Shown piece after piece: positions 53,770 through 62,128 of a stretch of DNA of 64,000 bases. Position numbers and translations under genes: made by a program. Numbering within the stretch: the stretch's first letter is position 1; each line of letters starts with the position of its first letter. The stretch is from Pirellulales bacterium. Lineage in GTDB: Bacteria; Planctomycetota; Planctomycetia; Pirellulales; Lacipirellulaceae. The notes under the pieces were generated by a model. It ran no database searches and was not told the DNA's origin. It worked only from the letters and a program-made list of their open reading frames with translations. Where the stretch lies: positions 1-64,000 of the forward strand of contig JAHBXQ010000007.1 of the NCBI GenBank assembly GCA_019636345.1. The letters are read 5' to 3'.

Positions 53770-55248
53770 ATGACCTTGATCGCCGCGGCGTTGGCCCTGG
53801 ACGGGGACGCTCACGAAGTCGCTGCTTGGGAGCGGTTGGCCGCTTCGCCCCTCCTCGGCAGCGTGGCAGCGACGGTTCCGCCGGGGAACAAAGCTCCTTT
53901 CGCCGCTTGCGCCCGGCTGGACGCCCCGTCGTTGCGATCGGCTGCCGGAGTCGTCGAGACGTTGCAGTGGTTCGCCGGGACCAAGGCGTCTCATTTGCTG
54001 TGGGCGCCGTCCCCGGGAATCGAACTGACCGCGTCCGGACTGCTCCGTCTCGCGCAAGCCGCCGAGGACTCGCGGGCCGCGATTCTCTACTCGGACTACT
54101 ACGACATGCAGGCCGACGGCGCCGCGACGCTTCACCCGCTTATCGACTATCAGGCAGGGAGCATTCGCGACGATTTCGATTTCGGGCGCGTCGTGTTGCT
54201 CAGCCGAGACGCCGTCGCCGGGCTTGCCGAGGCGATCCGGGCCGACGGCGTCTCGGACGCCTTTGGCGGCTGGTACGACCTGCGTCTGCGGGCAAGCGAG
54301 CGCGGCCCGGTCGTTCGGCTTCCGGAGCCGACCTACGCAGTGTGCTCCGTCGAGCAGCGAACCGCGGGCGAGGCTCACTTCAGCTACGTCGATCCGCGGA
54401 ACCGAGATTATCAGCTTGAGATGGAGCGAATCGCCACGGCGCACCTTCGCCGCATCGACGCGTGGCTGCCGCCGCCGACTGCGCCGCCCGTCGAGGGAGG
54501 GGAGTTTCCCGTGGAATGCAGCGTCGTGATTCCGGTGCGGAACCGCGTGCGCACCGTCGCCGATGCGGTCCAGAGCGCTCTGTCGCAACTCGCCGACTTC
54601 GCCTTCAACGTGATTGTCGTCGACAATCACTCGACCGACGGGACGACGGACGTGCTGCGCGAATTGGCCGCGACGAGCGAACGGCTCGTCCACCTGATCC
54701 CCGCTCGGGTCGATCTGGGGATCGGCGGCTGTTGGAACGAAGCGATTCACGCCGCAGTCTGCGGGCGCTACGCCGTGCAACTCGACAGCGACGACATCTA
54801 CTCGAGCCCCGACGTGCTGACCCGGTTCGTGACGGAGTTTCGTCGCGGAGGATACGCCCTTGTGGTCGGCTCGTACACAATCTGCAACTTCGAGTTGCAG
54901 CCAATTCCGCCGGGGCTGATCGACCATCGCGAGTGGACTCCCGAGAACGGGCACAACAACGCCCTGCGGATCGCCGGGCTCGGCGCCCCGCGGGCGTTTC
55001 ATGTGCCGACCTTGCGGACGATCGGGTTTCCGAACGTCAGTTTCGGCGAAGACTACGCGGTCGCGCTGCGAATGAGCCGGCAGTATCCGATCGGCCGCAT
55101 CTACGATTCGCTCTATTGGTGTCGCCGCTGGGAAGGAAACACCGACCATGCCCTGCCGCTGGAAACGCAGAACCGATATGCGTCGTACAAGGATCGCGTC
55201 CGAACGATCGAGCTGGCCGCTCGTCGGCAGGCGGCGAAGACCGGGTGA
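53770..55248 (+). CDS. Glycosyltransferase family 2 protein
   Basis: This 492-residue protein has a C-terminal GT2 domain (about 255-450) with VECSVVIPVRNR, VIVVDNHSTDGTTD, QLDSDDIYSSPD (the metal-binding DxD) and NVSFGEDYAVALRM. The N-terminal 240 residues resemble a second, degenerate GT-A-like fold (AAILYSDYYDMQ, FGRVVLLSRDAV), so it may be a two-domain enzyme. No membrane segment is visible. It transfers a sugar from a nucleotide sugar; acceptor unknown. It is followed by a DUF4922 gene 220 bases on. GT2 and DUF4922 genes are also neighbours in some other bacterial genomes, which hints at a shared pathway. Confidence 0.88.
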   Translation: MTLIAAALALDGDAHEVAAWERLAASPLLGSVAATVPPGNKAPFAACARLDAPSLRSAAGVVETLQWFAGTKASHLLWAPSPGIELTASGLLRLAQAAEDSRAAILYSDYYDMQADGAATLHPLIDYQAGSIRDDFDFGRVVLLSRDAVAGLAEAIRADGVSDAFGGWYDLRLRASERGPVVRLPEPTYAVCSVEQRTAGEAHFSYVDPRNRDYQLEMERIATAHLRRIDAWLPPPTAPPVEGGEFPVECSVVIPVRNRVRTVADAVQSALSQLADFAFNVIVVDNHSTDGTTDVLRELAATSERLVHLIPARVDLGIGGCWNEAIHAAVCGRYAVQLDSDDIYSSPDVLTRFVTEFRRGGYALVVGSYTICNFELQPIPPGLIDHREWTPENGHNNALRIAGLGAPRAFHVPTLRTIGFPNVSFGEDYAVALRMSRQYPIGRIYDSLYWCRRWEGNTDHALPLETQNRYASYKDRVRTIELAARRQAAKTG

Positions 55249-55468
55249 TGCGGCGGTTCGCCGTGGAGGACCCAGGACCTGCGGACAGCGCGGATTGCGT
55301 CGTTGAGATTGCGTCGAGTCGGACGACCGGTTGAAGTCGGTCGTCTCGGCCCGTCGCGTCGGATCTGCTGCAACGCAAGTTGGCGACGATCCGGTTTCTC
55401 CTCGCGTCGGCCTTTTCGGCTGTGCGTCGAATTGAGTTGCAGAGTCGCTTGCTTTCCGACGAACGCCC

Positions 55469-56431
55469 ATGCCCTGGCGAAACATCCTCGAAATCGACCC
55501 AGGCCCGACCGTCCCCCTGCGGCAGCGCATTGACGGTTTGTTCGTCCAACAGCGAGCGACTTGGCCTGCGCTGCGCGACGGAGAAGCCGCGCTCGCCCAT
55601 TTGCAGCGGAAGACGCTGTCGACGGACATTTCGACCGTGATCGTGCAACGCAACCCGGCGCGGCGCGGCTCGACCTTGGCCAAGACCGACGCGAAAGCAG
55701 TCGCGGCCAGGGCCTGCTTTCTTTGCCCGGACAAGATGCCAGCCGAGGAGCGGGGCGTGGCGTTCGAGGACTTCGTCGTCCTTCCGAATCCCTTTCCGAT
55801 TCTGCCGCTCCACGCCACGATCGCCTCGCGCGATCATCAGCCCCAGCGGATCATGGGGCGGGTCGACGCGTATTTGCGACTCGCTCGGGACCTGAGCCCC
55901 GATCTTGCGGCGCTCTACAACGGTCCTCGCTGCGGCGCCTCGGCGCCGGATCACCTTCATTTCCAGGCCGCCGTGGCGAGCGAGATCCCGATTCTTGCCC
56001 AGTTCCCGCCCAAGCAGCGTCGTCCGCACTTCGCCCACACGAGCCGGAGTCGCCGGATGGTCGTTTTCGCCGGCGCCGACCCGGCGCGGATCCAGCGCGA
56101 CGTCGACGTCACGATTGCTGCGCTTGCCGAACTCGACCCAAGCGACGCCGAGCCGATGCTCAACCTCATCGCTCGCTTCGACGGTCGGCAGTATCTGGTC
56201 GTGCTGTTCCCGCGCGCCGCCCATCGGCCGGTGTGCTACTTTCAGCCGGAGCCGGACCAGATCCTGATCAGCCCGGCGATCCTCGAGATGTGCGGGATCG
56301 TGGTCGCCACCGAAGAAGCCCACTACTCCCGGGTCGACGATCGCGTCGTCGAGGAGATCTACGAGGAAGTGAGTCTGGCCGGCCCGCAGTTCGAGCGGCT
56401 GATCGCGGCGCTGTCGATCGGCCCCCGCTGA
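55469..56431 (+). CDS. DUF4922 protein, HIT-superfamily nucleotidyltransferase-like
   Basis: This 320-residue protein has CFLCPDKMPAEERG (a Cys pair that may bind metal), VLPNPFPILPLHATIAS, and GPRCGASAPDHLHFQA. The latter matches the H-x-H-x-Q catalytic pattern of the galactose-1-phosphate uridylyltransferase / ATP adenylyltransferase branch of the HIT superfamily. By that analogy it would transfer or phosphorolyse a nucleotide-sugar or dinucleotide bond through a His intermediate. DUF4922 proteins have no assigned function that I know of. The ATG at 55469 begins similarity. The preceding GT2 gene suggests a nucleotide-sugar role. Confidence 0.82.
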   Translation: MPWRNILEIDPGPTVPLRQRIDGLFVQQRATWPALRDGEAALAHLQRKTLSTDISTVIVQRNPARRGSTLAKTDAKAVAARACFLCPDKMPAEERGVAFEDFVVLPNPFPILPLHATIASRDHQPQRIMGRVDAYLRLARDLSPDLAALYNGPRCGASAPDHLHFQAAVASEIPILAQFPPKQRRPHFAHTSRSRRMVVFAGADPARIQRDVDVTIAALAELDPSDAEPMLNLIARFDGRQYLVVLFPRAAHRPVCYFQPEPDQILISPAILEMCGIVVATEEAHYSRVDDRVVEEIYEEVSLAGPQFERLIAALSIGPR

Positions 56432-56567
56432 GCCGCTGAGACGCTGAGACATCGAAAAACACGCCACTTTGCCGCTTTCCCGCTATTCGGGCTATATTAG
56501 AGGAAGTCGTCGATCGCATGCCCTGCGTCGCCAGCCCGCTGGACGATTCTTGCCGGAATATTCGCCG

Positions 56568-57626
56568 ATGGTCCCCTCCTCCGTGTCGAGCGCCCGTTCT
56601 TCCCGCTTGCGGTCGGCGACCGCTGTGCGCCGCAGCGGCTTCACTCTCATCGAGTTGCTCGTCGTGATCGGCATCGTCGCTGGGCTGATCGCGCTGCTGT
56701 TGCCGGCCGTGCAAGCGGCTCGAGAGGCGGCGCGGGCGACCCAGTGCCGAAACAACCTGCGGCAAATCGGGCTGGCGACTCTGCACCATCACGACGCCCT
56801 GGGGCACTTTCCCCCGGCCCGGCTGCGAATCCGCAATTGGGACGAGATTGAGTGCGAGACGACGCAACCCTCCTGGTTCGCTCGCATCCTCGGGTACCTC
56901 GAGCAGGGTTCCGCCCACGCCCAGTGGGACTTCAGTCTGCCTTACGAGGAGCATCCCACGGAGCTGCGCGAGTTCGGGCCCGACGTGTTCGTCTGCCCGT
57001 CGCGACGCACGTTGAGCGAGTCGGTCATCGCCTCGGGCGCAACCGAGGAAGTCGTGACCTATCCCTGCGGTTGCAGCGGATTGGAAACCACGTGGCTCAC
57101 CAGCGGAGTGACCGGCGATTACGCCGGCAATCACGGCGACTTCACCGGCGGGTCCTACGGCAGTCAAACCGACTACTGGCGCGGGGGAAACGGGACGGGC
57201 GTGATTATTTCCAGCCGGCCTGAATGCCGCGGTCTTCGTCCCGGCGGGGCGCGCGACAAGGTGCGGCTGAAGGACGTGCTCGACGGAGCCAGCAACACGT
57301 TCCTCGCCGGCGAGATGCACATTCCTGCCGAGCGACTCGCACAAGCTCCCGAGAACGGGCCGCTGTACAACGGCAAAGATCTGACCGCGTTCGCGCGGAT
57401 CGGAGGACCGAGCGTCCCCCTCGCCCGCGGCCCCGAGGACGCGTCGGTCGGCATCTTGGGGTTCGGCAGTTGGCACCCGCAGAACTGCCCCTTCGTGCTC
57501 GCCGACGGTTCGGTCCGCAGCATCGACGTGCTGATCGACACGGTCGTACTCAAAGGGTGGTGCCACCGTTCCGACGCCTCCGGCGCCGACGAGGTCTTTC
57601 CCGACTGGTGGCCGGGGCTGCTATGA
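56568..57626 (+). CDS. DUF1559 family pseudopilin-like protein
   Basis: This 352-residue protein has a longer Ser/Arg-rich leader, then RRSGFTLIELLVVIGIVAGL and AVQAAREAARATQCRNNLRQ. The C-terminal motif is complete H-X9-DG (WHPQNCPFVLADGSV), unlike the H-X9-DA of the two other copies here. The ATG at 56568 is the best start. Its stop overlaps the start of the following lipoprotein gene by four bases (ATGA), giving translational coupling. Confidence 0.93.
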   Translation: MVPSSVSSARSSRLRSATAVRRSGFTLIELLVVIGIVAGLIALLLPAVQAAREAARATQCRNNLRQIGLATLHHHDALGHFPPARLRIRNWDEIECETTQPSWFARILGYLEQGSAHAQWDFSLPYEEHPTELREFGPDVFVCPSRRTLSESVIASGATEEVVTYPCGCSGLETTWLTSGVTGDYAGNHGDFTGGSYGSQTDYWRGGNGTGVIISSRPECRGLRPGGARDKVRLKDVLDGASNTFLAGEMHIPAERLAQAPENGPLYNGKDLTAFARIGGPSVPLARGPEDASVGILGFGSWHPQNCPFVLADGSVRSIDVLIDTVVLKGWCHRSDASGADEVFPDWWPGLL

Positions 57627-58135
57627 ATCGCCTGAGGACGAAGCGACTGCTGCTGTCGCTGATGGTCGCTCTTGGGTCAGGGTGCGGCGACGGCCGCGAG
57701 CCGACCTATCCCGTCAGCGGGACGGTCACGTTTCGCGACGGTTCGCCGGTGCGGTTCGGCAGCGTGGAATGCCGATCGGAAGCCTCCGGCAAGATCGCCC
57801 GCGGCGTGCTCGATCGGCAAGGGCGGTTTCGGCTCGGCGTCTACGCCAACGACGACGGGGCCGTCGCAGGGTTCCATCAGGTAATCGTCGTGCAGTTGGC
57901 GCGGCCGGAGAGCGTTCCGTTGGCTCCCCCCGCCGACGTCGCCGAAGCCGATCGCGCAGCCCACGCCGCGCACGGCGCCGTGCCGCTGGTTTCCCCGCTC
58001 TACGCACAATACGCGACCTCTCCGCTGCGGATCGAGGTCAAGGCGACGGCGTCAAATCAGGCGGACCTGATCGTCGATTCGTTGGCTCCGCCGAGGAGCG
58101 ATCCGGCTCCCCGCCGCTCGGGGCGGGCCGAGTAA
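57623..58135 (+). CDS. Small lipoprotein of the DUF1559-partner type
   Basis: This 170-residue protein has a lipobox VALGSGCGDG and YPVSGTVTFRDGSPVRFGSVECRS, the single beta-sandwich of such partners. KIARGVLDRQGRFRLGVYANDDG and a strand GFHQVIVVQLARP follow. Its ATG lies within the DUF1559 stop. The C-terminal 40 residues are Ala/Pro/Arg-rich. Function is unknown; coupling suggests it works with the preceding DUF1559 protein at the outer membrane. Confidence 0.85.
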   Translation: MNRLRTKRLLLSLMVALGSGCGDGREPTYPVSGTVTFRDGSPVRFGSVECRSEASGKIARGVLDRQGRFRLGVYANDDGAVAGFHQVIVVQLARPESVPLAPPADVAEADRAAHAAHGAVPLVSPLYAQYATSPLRIEVKATASNQADLIVDSLAPPRSDPAPRRSGRAE

Positions 58136-58175
58136 AGTCGTCGCCTCTCCGAGCGCGGTCGGCAGAATCGTTGCA

Positions 58176-58194
58176 TTTGCAATCTTAATGCAAA
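58176..58194. promoter_or_regulatory. Candidate Zur/Fur operator upstream of the Fur-family gene
   Basis: TTTGCAATCTTAATGCAAA contains the 15-base box TGCAATC-T-TAATGCA (58178-58192), a 7-1-7 layout typical of Fur-family sites. It lies 66 bases before the regulator start and matches two boxes upstream of the CobW gene. It suggests autoregulation. Confidence 0.6.
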
Positions 58195-58259
58195 GACGCA
58201 AGAATGCTTTTTAGACGCTGGCTTGTCCCATCGCCCTTGTCCCGACGGGAGTCGTTTCC

Positions 58260-58709
58260 GTGAAATCCGCTGCCGCCAAGCACGACGTAACATGGGCGAA
58301 GGGACTGCTGAAAGGCGCCGGGATGCGCAGCACGGCCGCCCGCGTGGCGGTGCTGCAGCAATTGGCGGCTGCGACGCAACCGACCAGTCACGCCGACGTG
58401 GTCGCAAAGCTCGAGGATTTCGGCTTCGACCAATCCACGATCTTCCGCTCGCTGCAGGAACTGGCCGAGGCGGGGTTGGTCAGTCGACTGGATCTGGGCG
58501 ATCAGGTGCGCCGTTTCGAGCTTCGGCACGAAACGGGGGACGATCGGCTGGAGCATCCGCACTTCATGTGCATCGACTGCGGCAAGGTCTCGTGCCTCGA
58601 CGATTTCTCGTTTCGTCTCGCCCCCAGCCGCGGACCGCGGCGTGATCAGTTGGGCGAAATCACCGAAGTGCTCCTCAAGGGTCACTGCGGGACTTGCCTC
58701 GGCAAATAG
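58260..58709 (+). CDS. zur: Fur-family metalloregulator, probably Zur
   Basis: This 149-residue repressor has the Fur winged helix (about 20-90; STAARVAVLQQL, TIFRSLQELAEAGLV). The dimerisation domain has structural zinc cysteines Cys104, Cys107, Cys143 and Cys146, and likely sensory His99 and His101 in HPHFMC. The start is GTG at 58260 with GGGAG upstream. Fur, PerR, Zur and Mur cannot be told apart from this alone, but the next two genes (CobW-type metallochaperone and His-rich PEP-CTERM protein) are typical zinc-starvation targets, and similar operator boxes precede both this gene and the CobW gene. Zur is therefore favoured. Confidence 0.85.
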   Translation: MKSAAAKHDVTWAKGLLKGAGMRSTAARVAVLQQLAAATQPTSHADVVAKLEDFGFDQSTIFRSLQELAEAGLVSRLDLGDQVRRFELRHETGDDRLEHPHFMCIDCGKVSCLDDFSFRLAPSRGPRRDQLGEITEVLLKGHCGTCLGK

Positions 58710-58912
58710 CGGCTTGTCGCGCGACGCCGGCGCTGCTCGACCGGCTTGAGGTCCGCTCGCTTCGGGTCCGCCCCGCTCGGCATGCCGGCGCAGTCCGGAC
58801 GCGCCATGGCCGGAGTTCTCGAACCGGGGTCCTGAACCGCCCCGCCTGACCCGGCGTGCCTGGGCCGGAAAGGCGTTTTCTTCGTAACGAGAAGAATTTG
58901 CAATTATCTATT

Positions 58913-58956
58913 TGCAATCCAATTGCATTGCGGGTATTCTTTGCAAAGCAATTGCA
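58913..58956. promoter_or_regulatory. Two candidate Zur operators upstream of the CobW gene
   Basis: Two 15-base boxes lie 14 bases apart: TGCAATC-C-AATTGCA (58913-58927) and TGCAAAG-C-AATTGCA (58942-58956). Both have 7-1-7 symmetry, agree with the box at 58178-58192 and sit in an AT-rich patch. A TACTAT hexamer at 58961-58966 could be part of a promoter. Additional TTTGCAAT half-sites start at 58898. Confidence 0.65.
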
Positions 58957-59001
58957 CATGTACTATGTATGCTTATTCACTTCCGTTGCCGAAAAGCCGC
59001 C

Positions 59002-60309
59002 ATGTCCGCCTCTCTCCCCGACTTGCCCCGACTCCTCCCCGTCACGGTCCTCTCCGGCTTTCTCGGGGCAGGCAAGACGACTGTTCTCAACCACGTCTTG
59101 GCGAATCGAGACGGTCTTCGCGCGGCCGTCATCGTCAACGACATGAGCGAGATCAACGTCGACGCCGCTCTGGTCCGCGGCGGTCAGGCGGCTCTCAGCC
59201 GTTCGGAAGAAAAGCTCGTGGCCATGACCAACGGTTGCATTTGCTGCACGCTCCGCGAAGACCTTCTCAAGGAAGTCGCCCGCCTGGCCGACGAGGGACG
59301 GTTCGACTGCCTGCTGATCGAATCGACGGGCGTCAGCGAGCCGATGCCGGTCGCCGAAACGTTCACGTTCGCCGACGAGCAGGGGCGTCGCCTCGGCGAC
59401 GTCGCCCGACTCGACACGATGGTCACCGTCGTCGACGCCTGCAACTTCCTGACAGACTTCGGAAGCATCGACGATTTGGCCGATCGCCGAATCGGACTAG
59501 GGGAAGAGGATCGACGCAACGTCGTCGATCTGTTGGTGGATCAGATCGAATTCGCCGACATGCTCCTGCTCAACAAATGCGACCTCGTCTCCGAGGACGA
59601 GTTGACCGCCCTCGAGGGAGTGCTCCGCAATCTCAACCCCCGAGCGGAGGTGATCCGCACGGTACGCGGACGCATCGAGCCGCGACGGCTGCTCGACACG
59701 GGACGGTTCGACCTCGAATCCGCCGGCGCCCAGCCGGGTTGGCTCGAGGTTCCCCGCGGCGCGGAGGAGCCCGAAACCGACGAGTACGGCATCACGAGCT
59801 TCGCGTATCGGGCCCGGCGGCCGTTTCATCCGCAGCGTCTCTGGGAACAGCTCGATCGCGAGGACGGAGTGCTGGCCGGGGTGATCCGCTCGAAGGGGTT
59901 CCTCTGGATCGCCTCGCGGCATGATTGGGCTTACTCGTGGTCCCAAGCCGGCGTGTCGGTGCAACTCAACCCGGTCGGCACTTGGTGGGACGCGGCCGAC
60001 GAGTGCGAGTGGCCGGAGGATCCGGAACTCGTCGCCGAAATCCGCAGCGATTTCGCCGGTCCGTACGGCGATCGACGCCAGGAACTTGTGTTCATCGGCA
60101 TCGAGATGGACCGAGTCGTCATCGAGAGCTGCCTAGAAGGCTGTCTGCTGACCGACGAGGAATTCGCCGCCGGGCCGGACGGGTGGAGTCGCTTCGTCGA
60201 CCCTCTGCCGGCCATCGAGACGGCCAGCGACGACGACACGATCGTCATGGACGAGTCGCCGGCCGAACCGCCCGCCGCTTTTCGCGACGGCGATCAATCG
60301 CGGAACTGA
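59002..60309 (+). CDS. CobW/COG0523 GTPase, probable zinc metallochaperone
   Basis: This 435-residue P-loop GTPase has GFLGAGKTT (about 19-27), the CxCC metal motif NGCICCTL (Cys79, Cys81, Cys82), IESTGVSEP and LLLNKCDLV (the base-recognition NKxD). The C-terminal CobW domain (about 290-405) follows. An acidic tail with [10 protein letters not shown]-like Asp/Glu stretches ends the protein. COG0523 members of this type insert zinc under starvation; some insert other metals. Candidate Zur boxes upstream favour zinc. The ATG at 59002 is preferred because further upstream codons lie over the operators. The His-rich PEP-CTERM gene follows after 72 bases, probably in the same transcript. Confidence 0.9.
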   Translation: MSASLPDLPRLLPVTVLSGFLGAGKTTVLNHVLANRDGLRAAVIVNDMSEINVDAALVRGGQAALSRSEEKLVAMTNGCICCTLREDLLKEVARLADEGRFDCLLIESTGVSEPMPVAETFTFADEQGRRLGDVARLDTMVTVVDACNFLTDFGSIDDLADRRIGLGEEDRRNVVDLLVDQIEFADMLLLNKCDLVSEDELTALEGVLRNLNPRAEVIRTVRGRIEPRRLLDTGRFDLESAGAQPGWLEVPRGAEEPETDEYGITSFAYRARRPFHPQRLWEQLDREDGVLAGVIRSKGFLWIASRHDWAYSWSQAGVSVQLNPVGTWWDAADECEWPEDPELVAEIRSDFAGPYGDRRQELVFIGIEMDRVVIESCLEGCLLTDEEFAAGPDGWSRFVDPLPAIETASDDDTIVMDESPAEPPAAFRDGDQSRN

Positions 60310-60329
60310 ACCTTTCGCCCGGCCGGGTG

Positions 60330-60348
60330 GCGTTCCGTGGCGGAACGC
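60330..60348 (+). other. Intercistronic hairpin between the CobW and PEP-CTERM genes
   Basis: An 8-bp perfect stem GCGTTCCG / CGGAACGC with a three-base loop lies 20 bases after the CobW stop. No T-run follows, so it is more likely a message-stability or partial-termination element than a full stop. A good ribosome site (GAGGAG) precedes the next gene. Confidence 0.5.
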
Positions 60349-60381
60349 AGCGGCGGGCGAATCACCTGAGGAGTTGATCTC

Positions 60382-61194
60382 ATGAATGTCCAGTTGGCAC
60401 GGTCCTGCGCGCTGTTGGCGGCGCTGCTGGGGATCGGAATCGGGTCCGCGCGAGCCCAACTTGCCGAGTACTACGTCGGCATCGATTCGCGCACGGCGCC
60501 GTTCTCGGCTCCCTTGGCCGATGGCGGGGGGTTCTATCCCGATAATCCCAATTTCAATCGGCTCACGTTGCTCTACAACCACGGCGACCACTACCATGGC
60601 ATCGGCCAGTACGTGTATTCGGGACCGTCAGCGACGCCGACGCTCAACGACACCAACGCCAACAACCGCCTGCCGGAGACCTCCACGGGACAACCAGGGT
60701 TGCCTCTATTGCCGGGCTCCGGGGCCTACGCGGGCAAGAACGCGACCAAGCACGTGCTCGGTCTTGACTACTCGAATCTGGAGTTGCGAAACGTCCATTC
60801 GCTCGCTGGCGTCGACCCGATCCTCTACGGCAGCAGCGGCGGACGGTGGGACGACCCGTTCGGCGCGGCCGACGTCCACCTGGAACTGCTTAGCGTCAGT
60901 TCGCCCCACTTGAAGGTCGGCTCGCTGACCGACCCTGACGCCCTGCTCGTGGGCGGCGACGTCCATGTGGGCGAGGGGGACGAACTGTTTTCGTTCACCC
61001 CCGTGCTCTGGGTCGACGCCGCGGCGCCGGTCGGCAACTACTGGGCCGAGTTCCGGCTCACCGACGCCTCGGGGACGTTCGGCAATTCGGGCCGCTTCTT
61101 CCTCGACGTCCGCCAGGTTCCTGAGCCGACCGCGATCGGTTTGGGGGCGGTCGCCGTGCTGGTCCTCGGGGCGGTGCGGCGCCAGCTTGGCTGA
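60382..61194 (+). CDS. All3515-like, probably Zur-repressed PEP-CTERM protein
   Basis: This 270-residue secreted protein has a signal peptide (GIGSARAQ). The body has a histidine cluster NHGDHYHGIGQY (His67, His70, His72) and LPETSTGQPGLPL, and it ends in VPEPTAIGLG, a hydrophobic stretch and a basic tail (PEP-CTERM). It resembles the family named after cyanobacterial All3515, a Zur-repressed PEP-CTERM protein. The His cluster could bind zinc at the surface. The position after the CobW GTPase, downstream of Zur-type boxes, agrees with this. How it acts is not known. Confidence 0.8.
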   Translation: MNVQLARSCALLAALLGIGIGSARAQLAEYYVGIDSRTAPFSAPLADGGGFYPDNPNFNRLTLLYNHGDHYHGIGQYVYSGPSATPTLNDTNANNRLPETSTGQPGLPLLPGSGAYAGKNATKHVLGLDYSNLELRNVHSLAGVDPILYGSSGGRWDDPFGAADVHLELLSVSSPHLKVGSLTDPDALLVGGDVHVGEGDELFSFTPVLWVDAAAPVGNYWAEFRLTDASGTFGNSGRFFLDVRQVPEPTAIGLGAVAVLVLGAVRRQLG

Positions 61195-61205
61195 ACTCGC
61201 CAGAG

Positions 61206-61242
61206 GCCCCGGCAGGTTGTGCGCCTGCCGGGGCTTTCGTCT
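61206..61242 (+). terminator. Terminator after the zinc module
   Basis: An 11-bp perfect stem GCCCCGGCAGG / CCTGCCGGGGC with a seven-base loop (61206-61234) is followed by TTTCGTCT. It begins 12 bases after the stop of the preceding gene. Confidence 0.8.
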
Positions 61243-61312
61243 ACTGCAGCAAAACTCGCTCAAGATTGCCGAATCCTCTGACAGCAGGAGCTTGCTTTGC
61301 TCAACGCAGCGC

Positions 61313-62041
61313 TCACGGATTGCCAAAGACAAGGAAGTAATTCTCTTTGAACTCGCGGACGAGAACCTCTTCCTTGAAGCGAAAGCCGGCCGCTTCAATC
61401 TCGCTGCGAAAGACCTCCTTGCCGGCGCGGACGTGCTCGAACGTCCACTCGCGCGAGACTCCGGCAATGCGCTCGAAATCGATCACCACCAGCCGACCGC
61501 CCGGCTTGAGCGCCCGCCGCAACGAGGCCAGCGACGCCTGCGGTTGCTCGAAATGGTGATAGACGTCGCAAATGAAGGCGACGTCGATGCTGTCGGGAGG
61601 CAAACGGACGTCGTCCTGCGCGGCGAGGACGGGCGTCACGTTCGTCAGCCCGCGGATCTCGGCCATGGCGCCGATTCGTTCGAGGAACGTGGGGGCGATT
61701 TCGATCGCGTAGACCCAACCGTCGGGACCGACCCCGCGTGAGAAGGATTCGATGAACAGCCCCGTGCCGGCGCCGACGTCGGCGATTCGTTCTCCCGGCT
61801 GCAGCTTGAGTCGCGAGACGATCGTCGGATAGGCGCGGAAGATCTCGCGGCTCTCGACCTCGAACCGCCGCACCCACTCCTCGACGTCGATGTCTCGGGC
61901 CAGAAACGGGGCGTTGATGTCCGCCGGGACGGTCGCCGCAGCGGCGTCGGCGGGCGCCTGGGGCGTTTGCCCGACGGTGCGAACGACTCCGACCAAGGCG
62001 AGCAGGACGGCGAAAAATCGCACAATATTCCGTGCTGGCAT
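61313..62041 (-). CDS. Exported or membrane-anchored SAM-dependent methyltransferase
   Basis: This 242-residue protein combines a hydrophobic N-terminal segment (FFAVLLALVGVVRTVGQ, about 8-24), which is like a signal peptide or anchor, with a class I methyltransferase fold. Motif I is IADVGAGTGLF, then YAIEIAPTFLERI, VAFICDVYHHFEQP and LKPGGRLVVIDFER. It looks like a UbiE/methyltransferase-11 type. An export signal is odd for a SAM-dependent enzyme, because SAM is cytosolic; the segment could be an anchor that leaves the domain inside, or the start could be wrong. The ATG at 62041 precedes the hydrophobic part. It converges with the zinc module. Substrate unknown. Confidence 0.85.
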   Translation of the reverse strand: MPARNIVRFFAVLLALVGVVRTVGQTPQAPADAAAATVPADINAPFLARDIDVEEWVRRFEVESREIFRAYPTIVSRLKLQPGERIADVGAGTGLFIESFSRGVGPDGWVYAIEIAPTFLERIGAMAEIRGLTNVTPVLAAQDDVRLPPDSIDVAFICDVYHHFEQPQASLASLRRALKPGGRLVVIDFERIAGVSREWTFEHVRAGKEVFRSEIEAAGFRFKEEVLVREFKENYFLVFGNP

Positions 62042-62128
62042 GACGAATCGGCTCCTTGGCGACGGCCCTGAATTGACTCTGGCAGGATACTGCCGGTGGC
62101 GCCCAGCGGCAACCAAGCTCGCCGGACG

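Noticed and set aside
58260-58709. Iron-responsive Fur as the identity of the regulator
   Set aside because: The fold allows it, but the CobW and His-rich PEP-CTERM neighbours and the operator boxes favour zinc. It was not fully excluded.
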